Source: Virgibacillus_P tibetensis (GTDB lineage Bacteria > Bacillota > Bacilli > Bacillales > Amphibacillaceae). From it: a DNA stretch of 64,000 nt. The DNA lies in contig NZ_JARZFX010000008.1 in the NCBI RefSeq assembly GCF_036026595.1, positions 86,420-150,419 on the forward strand, written 5' to 3'. Position numbers and translations under genes: made by a program. Positions 59,446-64,000 of this stretch are shown in pieces; position 1 is the stretch's first letter, and each line of letters starts with the position of its first letter. The notes beneath the pieces were generated by a model. It did no database searches and was not told the origin of the DNA. It was given only the letters and a program-made list of their open reading frames with translations.

Positions 59446-60627
59446 TTAGCTGTATTTTCGTTTGAAGCGGTAGAAGATTCCAAGGATCAGGATGAATAGT
59501 AACAGCAAGTATGCTGGATTGAAAGGAAAATAATCAAAAATAGATTTAGAATCTGTGTCCTGGATAGAGGTGTTTTTCATGGCAGCTGATGCTTCCCTAT
59601 CATTCTTATTATTAACTTTTTCTAATGGATAAGAAGCTATAACTTCACCGTCCCGGCTGGAGATTTCCAAAGTTCCATTTTCTGATACATCTTCCCTTAC
59701 TTCCTCAGTTAAGGGGTACGTATAAGCTAGTTTCTCTGGAGCAGTAAATACTTCATCCCCGGCAGCAAATTCAGCTCCCTCTGGTACAGTAGCAGTTCTG
59801 AATTGATCAAATCCATAATCCAGTAAGTCCATTGTATCGTTGTATACTGCATTCTGATTATTATTCTTGAGTGTTACAGCAATTAAGTTTAAATTCTCTT
59901 TCTCAGAAGTCGTTATTAATGTAAAGCCAGATTTGCTGACATATCCATTTTTCCCACCAGTGATTCCATCATAAGGGATCTCACCTTTAACTAATTTATG
60001 ATGGTTTATTATAGTAGTGTCCCAAGTTTTTCCTTCCCACTCTAGTTCTCGTTTGCTGAAAATCTCCATAAATAGATCATTCTTCATTGCATATTGGGTT
60101 ATTCTTGCCAGATCTTCAGCAGTTGTGACATGTTCAGGGTCAAAGAGACCGTGGGGGTTTTTAAAGTTGGTACTGTCTGTCCCTAGTTTATTTTTAAAAT
60201 AAGCTGTCATATCCGAAGAGAAATTCTCCACGCTTCCACTTAAGTGCTCTGCGATTGCTACCCCGGCATCGTTACCAGAATTAATCAACAACCCTTTTAT
60301 AAGTTTCTCCAAAGAAACTTGTTCACCTTCTTCTAAAAAGACACTTGTACCTTCTGTATTTCTAGCATTACTGCTTACAGTTGCAATCTCATCAAGGTCA
60401 GCTGTTTCGATAACATAAATAGTTGTTGCTATTTTAGTTAAACTAGCAGGATACATTATTTCATCTGCATTTTTATCGTAGAGTATTTCTCCTGAATCTG
60501 CTTCCATTAAGATGGCTGCCTCACTTAATAATGTTAGTTTAGGAGATTCAGGTCCACTGTGGGCACTAACAGCTGCTAACGGATTTATTGCTAGAATAGC
60601 TATTAGAATTATAGTTATTTTTTTCAT
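59446..60627 (-). CDS. D-alanyl-D-alanine carboxypeptidase (DacF/PBP5-like)
   Basis: This 393-residue penicillin-binding protein trims the terminal D-alanine of peptidoglycan stem peptides outside the membrane. It has a signal peptide (about residues 1-24), then the serine motif ASLTK, the SGN motif in LINSGNDAG and the third motif as GGKNGYVSKSG, with KNG in place of KTG. A C-terminal membrane helix with a basic tail (YLLLLFILILGIFYRFKRK) anchors it, instead of the amphipathic helix of classical PBP5. I place the start at 60627, where TAGGTG lies six bases upstream. It is a single gene. Confidence 0.92.
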   Translation of the reverse strand: MKKITIILIAILAINPLAAVSAHSGPESPKLTLLSEAAILMEADSGEILYDKNADEIMYPASLTKIATTIYVIETADLDEIATVSSNARNTEGTSVFLEEGEQVSLEKLIKGLLINSGNDAGVAIAEHLSGSVENFSSDMTAYFKNKLGTDSTNFKNPHGLFDPEHVTTAEDLARITQYAMKNDLFMEIFSKRELEWEGKTWDTTIINHHKLVKGEIPYDGITGGKNGYVSKSGFTLITTSEKENLNLIAVTLKNNNQNAVYNDTMDLLDYGFDQFRTATVPEGAEFAAGDEVFTAPEKLAYTYPLTEEVREDVSENGTLEISSRDGEVIASYPLEKVNNKNDREASAAMKNTSIQDTDSKSIFDYFPFNPAYLLLLFILILGIFYRFKRKYS

Positions 60628-60810
60628 ATTTGCACCTACCATAGAACGTGTTTTTTTTATGTATTAAAACTCTTTATCCTTAGTAAATCGTTATTAGTTA
60701 TCAATTATTATGTCATGAAAATGATATATTTTTATTAAAGTAATGGATTTTTAATATAATTTAAATGATTTGTAATAATAATGGAGAATTATAGAAGCTA
60801 AACAAATTAC

Positions 60811-60839
60811 TTGACCTTTATACTGTAGGGGGGTATAGT
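60811..60839 (+). promoter_or_regulatory. csoR-copA-copZ promoter with CsoR operator in the spacer
   Basis: TTGACC (60811-60816), a 17-base spacer and TATAGT (60834-60839) form the promoter. ATACTGTAGGGGGGTAT (60820-60836) in the spacer is a CsoR-type GC-interrupted dyad. Transcription would begin after the ATG at 60840, which excludes that codon as the csoR start. Confidence 0.8.
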
Positions 60840-60872
60840 ATGAGTATAAACGAAATAGGAGTGGTGGTTCAT

Positions 60873-61175
60873 ATGGAAAATCATTTACGTGACCAGCCGG
60901 TAACACCTCGAACGGATAACGAGAAACAAGCTTTAGTGAATCGATTAAAGCGGATTGAAGGTCAAGTACGGGGAATTCAAAAAATGGTTGAAGAAGATCG
61001 TTATTGTGTAGATATATTAGTGCAAATCAGTGCCATTAATGCAGCCTTGAAGAAAGCTGGGTTTTCGGTAGCAGAAAGACATACAAAGCATTGCGTTAGT
61101 CATGCCGTTAAGTCTGGTGAAGGTGATGCTGCAATTGAGGAACTAATGGATGTCATGAAGCAATTTTCGAAGTGA
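60873..61175 (+). CDS. csoR: Copper-sensing transcriptional repressor CsoR
   Basis: This 100-residue helical repressor releases its operator when it binds Cu(I). The copper ligands are visible: Cys in EEDRYCVDIL, and His and Cys in ERHTKHCV (the second set four residues apart), the Cys-His-Cys pattern that separates it from the CstR protein at 52115. The core RLKRIEGQVRGIQKMVEED is conserved. ATG 60873 follows AGGAGTGG by eight bases. An earlier in-frame ATG at 60840 lies directly after the -10 box and cannot be in the message. Its stop lies 11 bases before the copA start. Confidence 0.95.
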   Translation: MENHLRDQPVTPRTDNEKQALVNRLKRIEGQVRGIQKMVEEDRYCVDILVQISAINAALKKAGFSVAERHTKHCVSHAVKSGEGDAAIEELMDVMKQFSK

Positions 61176-61186
61176 GGAGGGTAACA

Positions 61187-63571
61187 ATGAGTGAAGCTAA
61201 ACAAATTACTGTTGGCGTAACTGGGATGACCTGTGCCGCCTGCTCATCTCGTGTCGAGAAGGTTTTAAATAAAATGGATGGCGTAGAGGCACAGGTGAAT
61301 TTAACGACAGAGAAGGCTAGTGTGAATTATGATCCAGAAACAACTTCAGTAAATGATATTACTGCTAAAATAGAAAAGATAGGATATGGTGTACACTTAG
61401 AAAAAGTTGAATTTGACGTAACTGGTATGACCTGTGCTGCTTGTTCATCTCGTATTGAAAAAGTGTTGAATAAGCAAGAGGGCATAAAACTTGCTACGGT
61501 AAATTTGACGACAGAAAGTGCATCCATAGAATATAATCCTGGCATGATCGAGGAAAAGGATATTGTTGGCAAAATTCAAAAACTTGGGTATGATGCAAAA
61601 GAAAAAGCGGATAAAGAAGAGAAAAAAACACAAAAAGAAAAACAGCTTAAACGAATGAAAACAAAATTAATCGTTTCAGCTCTGTTATCTATTCCATTAC
61701 TTGTAACAATGTTTGATCATTTATTAGGGATAAATTTACCGCATCTGTTCATGAATCCGTGGTTTCAGTTTGTATTAGCCACTCCCATCCAATTTATAAT
61801 CGGTTGGCAGTTTTATGTAGGAGCATACAAAAATTTGCGTAATGGTGGCGCAAATATGGATGTATTAGTTGCGCTAGGAACTAGTGCTGCTTACTTCTAC
61901 AGTTTATTTGAAGCAATTATGACCATCGGCAATCCAGGCTATATGCCACATTTATATTTTGAAACAAGTGCAATTATAATCACGTTGATTTTATTTGGTA
62001 AGTATTTGGAAACAAGTGCAAAGAGCAGGACAACTTTAGCTATTTCAAAACTATTAAATTTACAAGCGAAGCAAGCCCGCGTACTAAGAAATGGCGAAGA
62101 AGTAATGATACCAGTCGAAGAAGTAATTGTTAGCGATCATATGGTTGTAAAGCCTGGGGAAAAGATACCCGTAGATGGTATAGTTGTAAAAGGCAGAACA
62201 TCTATCGATGAATCGATGATAACTGGTGAATCTATTCCAATTGAAAAAGATGTTAAAGCATCGGTTATTGGTTCTACCATCAATAAAAACGGAACGATAG
62301 TTATGGAAGCTACAAAGGTTGGTAAAGATACAGCTCTTGCATCAATTGTTAAAGCAGTAGAAGATGCACAAGGGTCAAAGGCACCCATCCAACGTTTAGC
62401 AGACGTTATATCCGGATATTTCGTGCCCATTGTGGTAGGAATTGCTGTCGTTACATTTATTGTATGGTTCACACTTGTTCAACCTGGTAACTTTGAACCA
62501 GCTTTAGTAGCTTCTATAGCAGTACTTGTAATCGCATGTCCATGTGCGCTAGGATTGGCTACACCTACTTCAATTATGGTGGGAACTGGGAAAGCTGCCG
62601 AAACTGGCATTCTCTTTAAAGGTGGCGAGCATTTAGAGCTTACCCATCAATTAGATTCCATTATATTAGATAAGACTGGAACAATAACAAAAGGGAAACC
62701 AGAAGTAACCAACTTTACTGGCGATGATGAAACATTGAAATTATTAGCTAGTGCAGAAAAGGGCTCTGAGCACCCATTAGCTGATGCGATTGTTGCTTTT
62801 GCGACTGAGAAGGAAATAGAATTGATTGATGTAGAAGATTTTAATGCAATACCGGGTCACGGTATTAAAGCTGTCATTTCCGGCGAGCAAGTACTTGTCG
62901 GTACGAGAAAATTAATGAATGAAAATAACATCGAAATCAGTCATGCAGAAGAAGAATTAGTGGATTATGAGACGAATGGAAAAACAGCTATGCTTATTGC
63001 AGTAAATGGGGAATTCCGCGGTATTGTTGCTGTAGCCGATACAATTAAAGATACTGCTGTTCAAGCGATTGAACAATTGAAAGAACTAGGTTTAGACGTT
63101 ATCATGTTGACAGGTGACAATGAAAGAACCGCACAGGCAATTGCAAAACAGGTTGGTATTGATCAAGTGATTGCACAGGTATTGCCTGAGGAAAAAGCGG
63201 ATAAAGTTAAAGAAATCCAATTAAAGGGTAAAAAGGTAGCAATGGTGGGTGATGGTGTAAATGATGCGCCGGCATTGGCGATTGCAGATATTGGGATTGC
63301 AATAGGAACAGGTACAGAAATTGCAATTGAAGCAGCTGATGTCACTATCCTGGGTGGTGAGCTATTACTCATCCCTAAGGCAATTAAACTAAGCAAAGCT
63401 ACCATAAAAAATATCCGTCAAAATTTATTTTGGGCATTTGCCTATAATAGCGCGGGTATCCCGATTGCTGCTATTGGACTATTAGCTCCTTGGATTGCTG
63501 GTGCAGCCATGGCATTTAGTTCCGTAAGTGTTGTTACCAACTCACTTCGTTTGAAGAGGGTTAAAATATAA
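61187..63571 (+). CDS. copA: Copper-exporting P-type ATPase CopA
   Basis: CopA pumps Cu(I) out of the cytoplasm using ATP. The 794-residue protein has two N-terminal HMA domains with GMTCAACSSRVEKV and GMTCAACSSRIEKV, eight membrane helices and the transport motif IACPCALG. The phosphorylation site is DKTGTITKG, with GSEHPLADAI and GDGVNDAPALAIADIG in the ATP-binding and hinge regions. The start at 61187 has GAGGAGGG upstream. It is the second gene of csoR-copA-copZ. All catalytic motifs look intact. Confidence 0.97.
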   Translation: MSEAKQITVGVTGMTCAACSSRVEKVLNKMDGVEAQVNLTTEKASVNYDPETTSVNDITAKIEKIGYGVHLEKVEFDVTGMTCAACSSRIEKVLNKQEGIKLATVNLTTESASIEYNPGMIEEKDIVGKIQKLGYDAKEKADKEEKKTQKEKQLKRMKTKLIVSALLSIPLLVTMFDHLLGINLPHLFMNPWFQFVLATPIQFIIGWQFYVGAYKNLRNGGANMDVLVALGTSAAYFYSLFEAIMTIGNPGYMPHLYFETSAIIITLILFGKYLETSAKSRTTLAISKLLNLQAKQARVLRNGEEVMIPVEEVIVSDHMVVKPGEKIPVDGIVVKGRTSIDESMITGESIPIEKDVKASVIGSTINKNGTIVMEATKVGKDTALASIVKAVEDAQGSKAPIQRLADVISGYFVPIVVGIAVVTFIVWFTLVQPGNFEPALVASIAVLVIACPCALGLATPTSIMVGTGKAAETGILFKGGEHLELTHQLDSIILDKTGTITKGKPEVTNFTGDDETLKLLASAEKGSEHPLADAIVAFATEKEIELIDVEDFNAIPGHGIKAVISGEQVLVGTRKLMNENNIEISHAEEELVDYETNGKTAMLIAVNGEFRGIVAVADTIKDTAVQAIEQLKELGLDVIMLTGDNERTAQAIAKQVGIDQVIAQVLPEEKADKVKEIQLKGKKVAMVGDGVNDAPALAIADIGIAIGTGTEIAIEAADVTILGGELLLIPKAIKLSKATIKNIRQNLFWAFAYNSAGIPIAAIGLLAPWIAGAAMAFSSVSVVTNSLRLKRVKI

Positions 63572-63599
63572 TTATAATTTAGAAAGGGGAAAAAGAGTT

Positions 63600-63806
63600 A
63601 TGCAAACTACATTAGATGTAAGAGGAATGACTTGTGGCCACTGTGAAAAATCAGTAAAAGGCGCAATTGAAGAATTAAACGGGGTAACAGGTGTTGAAGT
63701 ACACCTTAATACAGGTAAGGTAGATGTTACGTATGACGATGCACAGGTTGCTGTTGCCGATTTACGAGAGGCAGTAGAAGAACAAGGCTATGATGTAGTA
63801 GTTTAA
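63600..63806 (+). CDS. copZ: Copper chaperone CopZ
   Basis: CopZ is a 68-residue HMA-domain chaperone that carries Cu(I) to CopA. The metal site is GMTCGHCEKSV, followed by the usual beta-alpha-beta pattern to the end. AAAGGGG precedes the ATG. It is the last gene of csoR-copA-copZ and a strong hairpin follows within 10 bases. Confidence 0.96.
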   Translation: MQTTLDVRGMTCGHCEKSVKGAIEELNGVTGVEVHLNTGKVDVTYDDAQVAVADLREAVEEQGYDVVV

Positions 63807-63813
63807 TCAAAAG

Positions 63814-63857
63814 TAAGAGCCGGTTTCCTTTTATAGGAATCGGCTCTTATTTTTTTT
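63814..63857 (+). terminator. Terminator of csoR-copA-copZ
   Basis: TAAGAGCCGGTTTCC (63814-63828) pairs with AGGAATCGGCTCTTA (63835-63849, one G-T pair), followed by eight T residues. Confidence 0.95.
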
Positions 63858-63904
63858 ATAGCTCTCGTAGCAAGTTTTGTTTTACAATTATATGGATTTA
63901 ATCA

Positions 63905-64000
63905 GCCCAAAGGGTTGAACGCTGAATAAACCGGGTTGAACACGGGATAAAGCTGAACATACGCTGGATAAATTGGACCGAACGCGGGATTAAGCAAGCT
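63905..64000. repeat. Imperfect tandem repeat cut by the window end
   Basis: Units of about 21-22 bases recur, each with a variant of GAACGCGGGATAAA (GTTGAACGCTGAATAAA, TTGAACACGGGATAAA, GAACATACGCTGGATAAA, CCGAACGCGGGATTAA). The array continues past the end of the window. Confidence 0.7.

Noticed and set aside
60840..60872. Upstream ATG for csoR
   Set aside because: It directly follows the -10 box, so it would not be in the transcript; the ATG at 60873 has a ribosome site.

Overview
The window reads as a chromosomal segment of a low-GC, endospore-forming Bacillaceae bacterium of the Oceanobacillus/Virgibacillus type. This rests on AT-rich DNA, AGGAGG-type ribosome sites, sporulation and germination genes (tgl transglutaminase, a GerMN/Gmad2 lipoprotein), Bacillus-type operators (BirA, Zur, CsoR/CstR, NiaR-like) and several families of short intergenic repeats. 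The genus is an inference. I see no rRNA, tRNA, CRISPR array, prophage or complete insertion sequence.

Layout. 0-10 kb is an uptake and catabolism region: the 3' part of an enoyl-CoA hydratase, a three-gene TRAP transporter, a short-chain dehydrogenase, then a divergent niaR repressor facing nadC, a TAXI-type TRAP binding protein and a fused TRAP permease. 10-16 kb holds an orphan sigma factor, a methyltransferase, the bioY-bioB biotin pair under a BirA operator, small membrane peptides and stand-alone enzymes. 16-26 kb holds an HD-GYP protein with a MerR-like N-terminus, a decayed MFS gene, a DUF4139 protein, an orphan zinc-binding lipoprotein behind Zur boxes, tgl and a PadR-DUF1700-DUF4097 operon. 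26-31 kb holds a YkvI-type membrane protein and a four-gene HcnABC-like amino-acid oxidase set. 31-43 kb is mostly housekeeping: an S1-domain protein, the germination lipoprotein, sbcDC, a YeeE/YedE sulfur transporter and a LysM-CAP protein.

43-50 kb contains a membrane transporter paired with an amidohydrolase, and a two-permease ABC exporter with an overlapping lipoprotein gene. 51-57 kb is a reactive-sulfur (persulfide) module: a CstR repressor, a DsrE-like protein, several rhodaneses, TusA proteins, a rhodanese-persulfide dioxygenase fusion, a TauE/SafE exporter and a DUF302 protein, with three CstR-type operators and the wreck of a CoA-disulfide reductase gene beside it. 57-58 kb is repeat-rich and apparently non-coding. 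The window closes with DinB, OsmC, a D,D-carboxypeptidase and the csoR-copA-copZ copper efflux operon.

The most interesting unit is niaR/nadC/TAXI-TRAP (5.1-9.9 kb). NadC consumes quinolinate, the transporter genes are translationally linked to nadC, and the repressor of NAD synthesis is divergent with a dyad over its promoter. This points to a TRAP transporter that imports quinolinate or a related pyridine carboxylate to feed NAD synthesis. Secondary points are the HD-GYP/MerR fusion, the modular intergenic repeats, the candidate structured RNA near 13.8 kb, the foldable leader of the sigma-factor gene, and CstR/CsoR operators lying inside 17-base promoter spacers.
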